The notes under the pieces were generated by a model. That model saw only the letters and a program-made list of their open reading frames with translations, was not told the origin of the DNA and searched no databases. 64,000 bases of DNA from JAOXRU01 sp965247735 (lineage in GTDB: Bacteria > Bacteroidota > Bacteroidia > Flavobacteriales > Flavobacteriaceae), in NCBI GenBank assembly GCA_965247735.1, contig CBDFHN010000001.1, forward strand, positions 813,335-877,334, written 5' to 3'. A program made the position numbers and the translations under genes. The first letter of the stretch is position 1, and each line of letters opens with the position of its first letter. Positions 37,552-46,384 of the stretch are shown in pieces.

Positions 37552-40500
37552 TTACAGTTTAGTGATCTGTGTTGAAGCGTTCTTTTTTATCCCTAGTTTT
37601 TTACTGCTACTTTTTCTCCTTTGTCCCATCTCAGAAAGTCTATTTGTGGTTTTTTTTAATACTGAAAATATTTCTTCTTTTTGTGTGTCTAATGAAGATT
37701 CAGATGTTTTTACTTTTTCCTTAGCAGATGTGTTTCTGGGCAATACGGTTAGATTTGGTAACAGGTATTTCTTTTCTAATTCTGAAATATCTGTTTTTTT
37801 TTCTTCCTTATATTTTTCACATATCCCTTCAATCCCTAGTATAGCCAAACTCTTTACTGCTATAATACCTTTTACTGCTTCAAGTTCCGCATTTAATTCA
37901 GTCCGTTTTGCATCTTCAATATTTAATTTCAATTCTTCTTTAAGAAGTCTTAAAGATGTATCAAATTCCTCTGCTTCTATAATACGCTTTTCCAATTCTT
38001 TCATATGATTAACATTCAAAAAAGCTGAAATATCTTCCTTTTTTGAGTACACACCTAACGTGCTTAAAACCTCTTCTTTTATTTTTAATGCACCTGCCCG
38101 CTCAGCCAACTCCTTTTTTTGTTCTTTTTTAATTTCTTTTTTTGTTTTTTCTAGATACTCTTCACTCTCCTTCTTTATATCTTCTTCTGCTTTTATGGAC
38201 AGAGGTGAATAATTTAAGTAATCCCTAAATTTTTCTTTATCTCCCAAAGCAAGAACATCTTCGTTTAACATGTCTAGCCCGCTATAATTTAGGAGGTCTT
38301 CTAATTTAGAAGAATAGATGAGTACATGTTTTTCTTCCATAGAGAGAACTCCTCTTGCAGTGGAATAAGGAGCTATAATAGTATTCATCTTTTTAGTATC
38401 TAAAGTATATTTGCCCTGCTCACTCTGTTCTAGGACTCCTTCTGAATTGACTTTACAAATATGTTTTGCAAATAATTGTATTACCGCATCTGGAACTATA
38501 TCAAAAAAATGATTTTCACTTTCAGTTCCTCTAAAACGAATTCTTTCTCCTGTTATTTTTAGCATATTGGCATCTATGTTCTCTGAACCTTCCAGAAATA
38601 AACTGCTGAGTAGGGATTCTATTATGTCAACATCAAGCCCTGATCCTGCTGTCAACTTATCCATAAGTAACTTATCCTTACTAATAGTATCTTTTATAGC
38701 CAATTTAGCCAGCAACAAATGGACTTCATCGGAGACTTCTCCTTCTGAACATTTCATAGCAATATACTCTCCTTCTAAATATGTTAACAATGGAACTTCA
38801 CAATTCCCCATCTGAATAGCCATAGCCGAAAGTCTATTTTTTATATCTTCCTCTGTTGATTCTGGGCTAAAAATTTCATCTAAAATATTTCTCAAAGACA
38901 GAGTGTAGATTTCTGAAACTACTTTTTTTGTAGCTCTTGACAAAAATACATCAGTTATAAACTTTGTTAAAATATTTTGACCATTCAGATGCTCCGAACC
39001 CTCCGTATCTCCTAACTGGTAAGATCCATAATCATGGTGCTCCATTTGGTTTATTGCCTCAAAAATAACTCTTGCTTTTTCCTCGTCTCTATAAATTACT
39101 TTTAATGCTTGCTCCCACAAATTCTCTCCATGATCATTATAATAATAATCCTTATGACTAAATATTCTTACCTCATTAGAAGCTTTATCTAATCTCTCTT
39201 TTGTTTCTCTAGATAACGATGGGTTATCCGCCAAATGAAGACGCTCTAAGTGATGCATTTCTTCAATTTCTGGAGGTAGTATTCTAATATTGTTTCTTTG
39301 CAACCACAGTTCTTGAAGTTGTGTACAACTTAAAATTTGCACAGGTATTTGTGCTAGGCGATTATTCTCTACATCTAAAATATTGAGTAGCGTTAACTCT
39401 CCTATTTCTTTAGGGAGTTCTCTAAGTTGATTATCATTTAAAGTTAACAAATCGACTTTTTTCAAATTTCTTATCACTACTGGTAATACCGTAAGTCGAT
39501 TATTGCTTAGAGCTAACTTTTCAAGATTTTCTAAATTCCCAATACTTTCAGGCAGCACTGTTAGTTGATTATGGCCTACAGCTAACATGTTAAGATTTTC
39601 TAAATTCCCTATGCTTTCGGGCAGCACTGTAAGTTGATTATTATTTAGAGCTAATCTTTGTAGCTTATCTAAATCTCCTATATTTTCAGGCAGAGTTGTA
39701 AGTTGATTATTATTTAGAGCTAATCTTTGTAGCTTATCTAAATCTGTTATACTTTCAGGCAGAGTTGTAAGTTGATTGTAGCCTAAATATATATGTTCAA
39801 GTTTTCTCAACTCACCTATCTTTTCAGGCAGGGTTGTAAGTTGATTATTATTTAGAGTTAACATTTGTAGCTTATCTAAATCTGTTATACTTTCAGGCAG
39901 GGTTGTAAGTTGATTGTGTCCTAGATATAGCTGTTCAAGTTTTCTCAACTCACGTATTTTTCCAGACAGCATTGTAAGTCGATTATTATTTAGAGCTAAC
40001 ATTTGTAGCTTATCTAAATCTCCTATGTTTTCAGGCAGAGTTGTAAGTTGATTGTGTCCTAGATATAGCTGTTCAAGTTTTCTCAACTCACGTATTTTTC
40101 CAGGCAGCATTGTAAGTCGATTATTATTTAGAACTAATATTTGTAGCTTATCTAAATCTGCTATACTCTCAGGTAGCATTGTAAGTCGATTATTATTTAG
40201 AACTAGTATTTGTAGCTTTTTTAAACCTAATATTCCTTCTGGAACTGCTGTAAGTTTATTTTCACTTAGATTCAATTGTTCAAGTTTTCTCAACTCTCCT
40301 ATACTTTCAGGCAGTGATGTAAGTTTATTTTCACTTAGATTAAGTGATATAATTTTTTTCAAACCTCCTATACTTTCAGGCAGTGCTGCAAGTTTATTTT
40401 CACCTAGATTAAGTGATATAATTTTTTTCAAACCTCCTATACTTTCAGGCAGTGCTGCAAGTTTATTTTCACTTAGATTAAGTGATATAATTTTTTTCAA

Positions 40501-41028
40501 ACCTCCTATACTTTCAGGCAGTGCTGCAAGTTTATTTTCACTTAGATTAAGTGATATAATTTTTTTCAAACCTCCTATACTTTCAGGCAGTGCTGCAAGT
40601 TTATTTTTACTTAGATTCAATCGTTCAAGTTTTCTCAACTCTCCTATACTTTCGGGCAGTGCTGCAAGATTGTTTTTACCTAGGTTAAGTGATATAATTT
40701 TTTTCAAACCTCCTATTTCTTCCGGTAGATTTATAAGTTGATTATTATTTAGGTTTAATGATAAAAGGTTTTTCAAATTGTCTATCACTGGAGGTAATAC
40801 ACAAAGATTATTATTTTTTAGAGATAACTTTTTTAAAAAATGTAGCCTTTTAATTTTAGGTCCCAAAACCGAAACATCTCCTGAAGTCAATTCTAATCCA
40901 CTCAAGTCTAAACTGGAATCTAGGCTCCATTTAGCTATTTTAATTTTCAAATTTGCCTTTTCTATAAGAGATAATCCTCTAGAAAATCTATTATATATTT
41001 TTTTTCTTATTGTTGAGAAAATGCCCAT
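37552..41028 (-). CDS. Large leucine-rich-repeat protein without signal peptide (effector-like)
   Basis: A 1,158-aa protein. A short basic N-terminus (MGIFSTIRKKIYNRFSRG) precedes a cap and 23 LRRs of exactly 23 residues with the pattern LxxLPESIGxLxxLxxLxLxxN (residues ~85-620). Several neighbouring repeats are almost identical (LAALPESIGGLKKIISLNLS), so the array grew recently. The C-terminal ~540 residues are alpha-helical and partly coiled coil (KKESEEYLEKTKKEIKKEQK) and end in a basic tail with RRKSSSKK and KKNASTQITKL. I do not recognise the C-terminal domain; no CxD ubiquitin-ligase signature was found. LRRs of this type bind proteins; in bacteria of animals or amoebae such proteins are often delivered to hosts (inference). 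It is a single-gene unit with no clear partner. Confidence 0.75.
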   Translation of the reverse strand: MGIFSTIRKKIYNRFSRGLSLIEKANLKIKIAKWSLDSSLDLSGLELTSGDVSVLGPKIKRLHFLKKLSLKNNNLCVLPPVIDNLKNLLSLNLNNNQLINLPEEIGGLKKIISLNLGKNNLAALPESIGELRKLERLNLSKNKLAALPESIGGLKKIISLNLSENKLAALPESIGGLKKIISLNLSENKLAALPESIGGLKKIISLNLGENKLAALPESIGGLKKIISLNLSENKLTSLPESIGELRKLEQLNLSENKLTAVPEGILGLKKLQILVLNNNRLTMLPESIADLDKLQILVLNNNRLTMLPGKIRELRKLEQLYLGHNQLTTLPENIGDLDKLQMLALNNNRLTMLSGKIRELRKLEQLYLGHNQLTTLPESITDLDKLQMLTLNNNQLTTLPEKIGELRKLEHIYLGYNQLTTLPESITDLDKLQRLALNNNQLTTLPENIGDLDKLQRLALNNNQLTVLPESIGNLENLNMLAVGHNQLTVLPESIGNLENLEKLALSNNRLTVLPVVIRNLKKVDLLTLNDNQLRELPKEIGELTLLNILDVENNRLAQIPVQILSCTQLQELWLQRNNIRILPPEIEEMHHLERLHLADNPSLSRETKERLDKASNEVRIFSHKDYYYNDHGENLWEQALKVIYRDEEKARVIFEAINQMEHHDYGSYQLGDTEGSEHLNGQNILTKFITDVFLSRATKKVVSEIYTLSLRNILDEIFSPESTEEDIKNRLSAMAIQMGNCEVPLLTYLEGEYIAMKCSEGEVSDEVHLLLAKLAIKDTISKDKLLMDKLTAGSGLDVDIIESLLSSLFLEGSENIDANMLKITGERIRFRGTESENHFFDIVPDAVIQLFAKHICKVNSEGVLEQSEQGKYTLDTKKMNTIIAPYSTARGVLSMEEKHVLIYSSKLEDLLNYSGLDMLNEDVLALGDKEKFRDYLNYSPLSIKAEEDIKKESEEYLEKTKKEIKKEQKKELAERAGALKIKEEVLSTLGVYSKKEDISAFLNVNHMKELEKRIIEAEEFDTSLRLLKEELKLNIEDAKRTELNAELEAVKGIIAVKSLAILGIEGICEKYKEEKKTDISELEKKYLLPNLTVLPRNTSAKEKVKTSESSLDTQKEEIFSVLKKTTNRLSEMGQRRKSSSKKLGIKKNASTQITKL

Positions 41029-42123
41029 AATTCTATTGATTTAAAATCTTTTGACTATAAAACTAAGATGCTTTTGAGCATGATATTCCCCTAAAAAAAA
41101 GTGTTAATTATATCTGAATTCCCAAAAAAAGACATATAAACTAGAGGAGGGCATCAATGTGATTGGCTTGAAAAGTAGTTTAGCTAATGTGTTTTAGTGC
41201 ATTTTGCTTTAGTTTCTAAAGAACTGCCTTTGTTTTATTAGATGGACGTACAGTTTCAATGTTAATAGTTCATGTAGTTTGGAATGCAAAATATAGGTGT
41301 TCTGTAAAGGGAGAAGATGGCTTTAAGCAGCTGAAAAATTAAATACAGGTTATAATAGCGCAATCTATTCAATTAGAAGATTTCAGCACAAGCAAAAAAT
41401 CAAAACTTTGTGGATATTGTCAAGACAAAAGTATTAAAAGCTTGTAAAAAGGAGGATTGGTACAGAAGCGACCAATATGTTGGATGGATCTTTTGGTGAT
41501 GAAATCACTTTATATGTAAATGTTGCAAACTGTATAGAACTGCATATTATAGAAAAATAAGCAGTTATTGAAACTTTGAAAGAAAGGTATTCGTAATAAT
41601 CAGTAATATAAAAGAACTTTATTAGGGAATTCGTCTATTTAATAAACTGTGTTTTGGAGAGTAAGTATTTGACAGGCTAATAACATAAGGAATTACAGGA
41701 TTATGATAAATAACGGATATTCAAAAATGAAGAAAAAATAACCTGAAATTTAGCATTACCAAATCTCAAGTCTTATGTATTCGATGTATTTTAAAAAGGC
41801 ACAATAAAACATTGTTAGTTTCTCTATTTAAGTATAGGAAATTAGTTATAACCAAAGAAATGGAGATGACTTAAGGTAGATTTGTTTGGGTACTTCAGAA
41901 CGTTATGAGGTACGTTTTTTGGTTCAAAAATGTTCCAGATTATTCTGTTTCAAAAATGATTTTGATGTTAATGGCGATGGGAATTAGCAGCAAGATCTGG
42001 AGATTTGTCTAATTAGGCACAAATTTACTAGGTAGTCCAAACTAATGTTATTTTGATTCTCGATAGTTCTGGGTTGTTCATTAAGAGGTTGGACCATTTT
42101 TAAAAAAGGCTATAATACTTGAT
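41029..42123. other. Intergenic with an IS200 relic
   Basis: 41,185-41,345 resembles the left end and start of the IS200-like element (TTTTAGTGCAT, then LIVHVVWNAKYRCSVKG) with broken frames. The rest, up to 42,123, has only short frames and no recognised feature. Confidence 0.5.
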
Positions 42124-42876
42124 TTATAGGCCAATAAATGATTTAATGGGATTTAACCTTCTTTTTGCTATAGGAAGTTTATCTCCTGAAGTCATTTCAC
42201 AATAATTGCCATCAGATTTATTTATGTTTTTAACATGTTTAAGGTTGACAACAAAGCTATTATGAATCCTAAAAAACATTTTATTTTCTAGTATAGTATA
42301 ATATTCTCCTAAATTTTTTGTTGCAGTAATTTTGATTTTGTCATGTAGGAAAAAAAAAGTGTATGAGCCTTCTGATTTAAAATAAATAATGTCCTTTATT
42401 CTAACAAAATGTATCTTATCTAATGAAGAGATAGCAATAAAATCTAATTCACTATCGCTTTGAATTGTTTTAAGAAGCATTGTTTTTTGTGTATCGCTTG
42501 TGTATTGCTTTTTTTTAATACACATGACAGATTTAGAAACCGCTACTTTTAATTCGTCTATTTGAACAGGTTTCAAGAGGTAGTCAATTGCATTAAAACG
42601 AAATGCCTCAACTGCATATTTGTTATATCCAGTAGTGAATATTACCATTAGATTTTTATGTTTTGTTTCATTTAAAACATCAAAACCAGTACCATCACCA
42701 AGAATAACATCAAGAAAAACTAATTCAGGACTAAGTTCTTCAATTAATTTTACGCCTTCTTTTCGAGAATTGCTTGTTCCTATAATATTTATAGAGTCCC
42801 AACAGTACTTCTCCAAGAAAAGTGATAAAGTTTTAATTTTATCGCTTTCATCATCAATTATAAATGTATTAATCAT
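42124..42876 (-). CDS. LytTR-family response regulator
   Basis: A 250-aa protein. The receiver domain (residues 1-115) has the acidic pair IIDDES, phospho-acceptor Asp in LVFLDVILGDGTG, Thr in IFTTGY and Lys in YLLKPVQ. The LytTR DNA-binding domain (150-250) shows IIYFKSEGSYTFFFL, RIHNSFVVNLKHV and LPIAKRRL. Partners of this regulator type are LytS-like kinases such as the one at 16,490, but that gene is 22 kb away, so pairing is only a guess. It stands alone between IS-rich stretches. Confidence 0.9.
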   Translation of the reverse strand: MINTFIIDDESDKIKTLSLFLEKYCWDSINIIGTSNSRKEGVKLIEELSPELVFLDVILGDGTGFDVLNETKHKNLMVIFTTGYNKYAVEAFRFNAIDYLLKPVQIDELKVAVSKSVMCIKKKQYTSDTQKTMLLKTIQSDSELDFIAISSLDKIHFVRIKDIIYFKSEGSYTFFFLHDKIKITATKNLGEYYTILENKMFFRIHNSFVVNLKHVKNINKSDGNYCEMTSGDKLPIAKRRLNPIKSFIGL

Positions 42877-43016
42877 TTTTTTGGTTTAATCTTATTTAAA
42901 ACGCTAAAATTACAAAAAAAAATAACTTATCAACAGTATTGTCTTGATTATAAGTCAGAAAATTCAACATGAAAATATTTTTTATTCTTAGACAGATTCA
43001 AGTTATACATATTAGA

Positions 43017-44094
43017 GGCTGTAGTTTAATTTAGTGTTGATATTAATTTTTCATAGCAGGAATTGATTTCTTTGTATTTCTGATAAGCAGAAATGTCTTT
43101 TGATATTTTTTGAGTAAATGCTTTTAGTTTGTCATTTCTGTTTTTTATTTAAACCGATACCAGTTTAAGTACTGCTGTAAATATTTAGTAGACACTCCCC
43201 AAAATGTACTTTCTATCCATTTTTTAATTCTAATGTGAGTTGAATTAACATGCTGAATATGGTAAACACCATTTTTGACACGCTGTTTTATGACTCCTTT
43301 TAGTGGATGATGTTCTATTTTATTATCTATTGCAAAACCTTTATAGCTCACATGTGGATCACTACAAAGAATCGTTTGGTCTGGATTTATACTACTTCCA
43401 ATAGCATTTTCAATATCTGCTTTTTTCAATCTCCCCATTGTTGCTACTGTAAGGTCTAAAACGGAGTTCCTGTCCTGTGTTACAATAACAGCAACTTGGT
43501 CGTTACTTATTCCTCTAGTTTTAGATCTCCCTCCACGTCTTCTTGAAACCCGATCAGATACTGTTCTTCCTTTTTCAGAGTTTAAAAAGAACGTTTCATC
43601 ACTTTCTGTAATTCCAGTAAAATCGTCTTTATCCGTATATAACAAAGATGCCAATATCTTATGGCGCCAGTCAAATGCCGTCTTCTTGTTTATCGATAGA
43701 GCTACCTTGATTTTGTCTAAATTTTTTTCTTCCATCATTAACTCTAAATAATCATCTAATTTTTCTTTAGAGTGAATACCAGCCATCCAGGTGCCAGAAT
43801 ATTCAGTAAAACTTCTACAACAAGATTTGCACTTATAGCGTTGGGAATTGCTTTTAAAGCCGAATTTTACATATTTATTGTGACCGCAATGAGGACAAAC
43901 CCCTGCTTATTGTCAAGTAACTTCCTATGTGATTGCCGACAACTATAAGCTTCGAAACCTTCTTTGTCTTTTAACTGAACCTCTGCTATAAGACGTTGCC
44001 TTTCATGTTTTGATAGATCCAATAATCCTGATTTAAGCGCTGATATCTTCATAGCATGAATATACAAAAATAATACCTATTCTAAACTACAGCC
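43017..44094 (-). mobile_element. IS1595-family element with 8-bp target duplication
   Basis: 1,078 bp bounded by the inverted repeats GGCTGTAGTTTA (43017-43028) and TAAACTACAGCC (44083-44094). The flanks 43009-43016 and 44095-44102 are both ATATTAGA, the 8-bp duplication typical of IS1595. Recent insertion. Confidence 0.85.
43145..44067 (-). pseudogene. IS1595-family transposase with one frameshift
   Basis: The N-terminal frame (44067 to ~43905) starts near MKISALKSGLLDLSKHERQR. After a one-base loss near 43,905 the zinc ribbon CPHCGHNKYVKFG and CKSCCRSFTEYSGTW continues, then MAGIHSKEKL. The DDE-type domain shows GITESDETFF, CSDPHVSYKGFA and THIRIKKWIESTFWGVSTKY. The element ends are perfect, so either the shift is recent or it is a sequencing error. 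Confidence 0.8.
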
Positions 44095-44219
44095 ATATTA
44101 GAGTATAGGTCTTAAGGTGTTTTCTGACACATTAAATAATTTGTTACGGGTTTGTTCGGTTTTTGTTTACAACGAGAATAAAACATGATTACTATCTCTT
44201 TTATTGGCCTCCAAAAAAC

Positions 44220-44640
44220 AGTAGAACTATATTCTTTAGCAGATTCTAAAACGTTGATTTTTATTTTATGATAGAACAAAGATCAAAAGGACATAGTGTT
44301 TCTCAGTTAATAGTTGATGTGTTTTAGGATTCAAAATATATGAGACTAAAGACGTTAAAGTATGGAAAAGGGGGGCTAAAGAGGATGTGCATATATCTAT
44401 GGAGTATGGCTCTTCTCAAGGAGCAAGTAGTTCGACCAAAAGTTAAAAAAAGAAGTTCAAATCAGCTTTAATTGGAGTTTTCTGAATTAAAGGAAAAATA
44501 TTGGGTATAGATTTTGGAGTAATGGTAATGTTATTAATGAAAAGGTTGATTAGAGTTTGGTGTATTTTCGAAGATCAGATGATAGTAATGAGATGAATTT
44601 TAGAACTAGATGATAATCATGAAATGGTTTTAAGTTTTAT
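44220..44640 (+). mobile_element. Degraded IS200-like element
   Basis: IEQRSKGHSVSQLIVDVF and, later, FRRSDDSNEMNF match the intact TnpA at 36,165. Several stops and deletions are present. Relic. Confidence 0.7.
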
Positions 44641-44836
44641 GGTTTAGTTGATAAACAGATCTATTTGTTACTTGTTTTTTTGGAAAACAGATATTAGTTT
44701 TGAAATAAAATGATCTGGCTTGTTAGATTTTACGAACAAATATTCTGGAATTTTAAAAAGGAGAACAAATTTTATATTCGACTATTGTTTAAATCTACAC
44801 GTTTATTGTTAATATATATCAGTTACATTTTAGTGT

Positions 44837-44867
44837 TTGATTTTAGGAGTAAGATGATATAATTTTG
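44837..44867 (+). promoter_or_regulatory. Bacteroidota-type promoter of the peptide-export cluster
   Basis: TTG (44837-44839), 20 bases, then TAATTTTG (44860-44867), an exact fit to TTG-N20-TAnnTTTG. The start codon of the peptide gene lies 35 bases downstream. Confidence 0.65.
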
Positions 44868-44901
44868 GAATAAATTTTTAAGAATTGAACTTTAAAATAT
44901 T

Positions 44902-45108
44902 ATGAAAACACTAGAATTCAAGAAAATGTCAAAGGTATTAGGCGGAGGATGTGATTATAATTGGTTAAGCAAAATTAGACAACTTACCGAAGAGGGTTAT
45001 GGGTCAGGAGCATTTACAATTATAAATATTATTAAATATGGACCTTCAAAGTGCTATGCTAATGTATATAGTGCAAAGTTTTTTCAATTTTTCTCGTTCC
45101 ATTTTTAG
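44902..45108 (+). CDS. Double-glycine leader peptide (bacteriocin-like precursor)
   Basis: A 68-aa precursor. The leader MKTLEFKKMSKVLGGG has hydrophobic residues spaced as in double-glycine leaders and a GG cleavage point. The mature part, about 52 residues beginning CDYNWLSKIRQL, has two Cys (one at its start, one in PSKCYANVY), glycines and an aromatic C-terminus (FFQFFSFHF). It lies just after a strong promoter and before a hairpin terminator, and the C39-peptidase exporter downstream should cleave and export it. One intramolecular disulfide is plausible. Whether it is toxin, pheromone or host signal is unknown. No modification enzyme is seen. Confidence 0.7.
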   Translation: MKTLEFKKMSKVLGGGCDYNWLSKIRQLTEEGYGSGAFTIINIIKYGPSKCYANVYSAKFFQFFSFHF

Positions 45109-45143
45109 GAAAATAAGTGTGGGCTAAGTTAGATTAAGTTGAT

Positions 45144-45168
45144 AAAAGAGAGGCTATGCCTCTCTTTT
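45144..45168 (+). terminator. Intra-operon terminator after the peptide gene
   Basis: The perfect 11-bp stem AAAAGAGAGGC / GCCTCTCTTTT with loop TAT is followed by ATTTTG. It lies 35 bp after the peptide stop and should reduce transcription into the export genes. Confidence 0.75.
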
Positions 45169-45207
45169 ATTTTGAATGTTATAATTTGTGTTATTAATGC
45201 AGTTATT

Positions 45208-45846
45208 ATGAAGTTAAGTAATATAGTTGTATTGTTATTATTGATAATTACGGGTTTTTCTGTTAGAGAAATTGGATATTACATTTTAGATCTAAATTAT
45301 ATTATAGATTTAGAGATGTCTAAGACATTGGTAGGAGATGCGTATAAAGAATTAAATTTATACTATAAAAATAAAAGTTGGATTCGTTTTTTTATTCCTT
45401 ATTTACTTCTTTGTATTAAGTTATTCTTTATAGCATTTGTGTTAGATATCGGCTTTTTCTTTTTTAACAAAAAAGTTCCTTTTCGAAAAATTTTTAGAAT
45501 AGTAATTTTAGCAGAATTTGTATTTGTGTTAGCAAGTGTTTTTAAGATCTGTTGGTTTTTGTTTCTGGATGATTTTAAATTGACGGATTTTTTAAATTTT
45601 TATCCCCTTTCTATATTTATGATTATCGAAGAGGTTCAACTTCCATATTGGATTGTAGGGCTATTTCAAATCCTTAATGGGTTTGAATTTATTTATTGGG
45701 TGGTTTTATCTGAGCTAATAAATACATGGGTGTTTAAGGGGAGAAAAAGTGCATTTCATGGATTTTATGTTTTATTATGTAGTTATATCCCTCTACTGCT
45801 TGTTAGTATACTTATTTCAATGTTGTTAAATATTTTAATAAAATAG
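45208..45846 (+). CDS. Polytopic membrane protein of the peptide cluster
   Basis: About 212 aa from ATG 45208 (MKLSNIVVLLLLIITGFSV). A longer frame from TTG 45139 would run through the terminator hairpin and is rejected as the start. Five hydrophobic segments are visible, including FFIPYLLLCIKLFFIAFVL, VILAEFVFVLASVF and LLCSYIPLLLVSILISMLL. No family recognised. Position between peptide and exporter suggests an immunity or export-accessory role (inference). The stop is 4 bp before the thioredoxin-like gene. Confidence 0.6.
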   Translation: MKLSNIVVLLLLIITGFSVREIGYYILDLNYIIDLEMSKTLVGDAYKELNLYYKNKSWIRFFIPYLLLCIKLFFIAFVLDIGFFFFNKKVPFRKIFRIVILAEFVFVLASVFKICWFLFLDDFKLTDFLNFYPLSIFMIIEEVQLPYWIVGLFQILNGFEFIYWVVLSELINTWVFKGRKSAFHGFYVLLCSYIPLLLVSILISMLLNILIK

Positions 45847-45850
45847 TAAT

Positions 45851-46378
45851 ATGTTTAATTATCAAAGAGGCTGCATCATATTCTTTTTTCTTATTACGAT
45901 GGTTTTTCTTTTTTTTGCGATTTTTAAAGCAATTAAAATGAATAACTCTGAAGTTAAGTATGAAGGAGTTATAGTAGGGGGGAGTTTAAAAGATTTGAAT
46001 GGTAAGTTGATTGAAGAGGGTTTTAGGAATGACGATTTTTCATTTTTCATTTTTTTTGATTCTACTTGTTTACATTGTAAAGAGAAAATTATTGAGTTGA
46101 AGAAAGGGATGGATGATTTTAAATTGGATAAATTTAGGTCTCATTTTTTCTTTGTGTCTAGAGAGGATAAGAGTGTAATTTATAATTTTGTTGTAGATAA
46201 TGAATTGTCATGGGATAATGAATTTGTTTTTATGTGGGATAAGGAAGGCAAAATGTTTAATGAGTTATCTATTTTTTCAGTACCAACTGTTATTGTTTTA
46301 GATAAAAACGGTAATTTTTTAAAGAGGTATGAAGATGATTTTAGTTGGGAGTTAATTTTTAAGGATTATCAATACTAA
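45851..46378 (+). CDS. Membrane-anchored thioredoxin-like protein (CLHC)
   Basis: A 175-aa protein. One N-terminal membrane anchor (IIFFFLITMVFLFFAIF), then a thioredoxin-like fold outside the membrane: FIFFDSTCLHCKEKI with the CxxC active site, and IFSVPTVIVLDKNG with the cis-Pro of the fold. It is TlpA-like in shape but short. It is in the same operon as the double-glycine peptide and exporter and probably acts on the disulfide of the two-Cys peptide or protects its thiols (inference). Confidence 0.75.
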   Translation: MFNYQRGCIIFFFLITMVFLFFAIFKAIKMNNSEVKYEGVIVGGSLKDLNGKLIEEGFRNDDFSFFIFFDSTCLHCKEKIIELKKGMDDFKLDKFRSHFFFVSREDKSVIYNFVVDNELSWDNEFVFMWDKEGKMFNELSIFSVPTVIVLDKNGNFLKRYEDDFSWELIFKDYQY

Positions 46379-46384
46379 AAAGCA

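Noticed and set aside
37552..39200. Ubiquitin-ligase (NEL-type) domain in the LRR protein C-terminus
   Set aside because: No CxD catalytic motif could be found and the helical pattern did not fit; left as unknown.
40052..40741. Plus-strand ORF of 229 codons opposite the LRR array
   Set aside because: Shadow of the regular 69-bp LRR repeats; repetitive Ser/Leu composition with no domain.
45139..45207. Longer TTG start for the membrane protein of the peptide cluster
   Set aside because: It would translate through a perfect terminator hairpin; ATG 45208 starts directly at a typical membrane segment.
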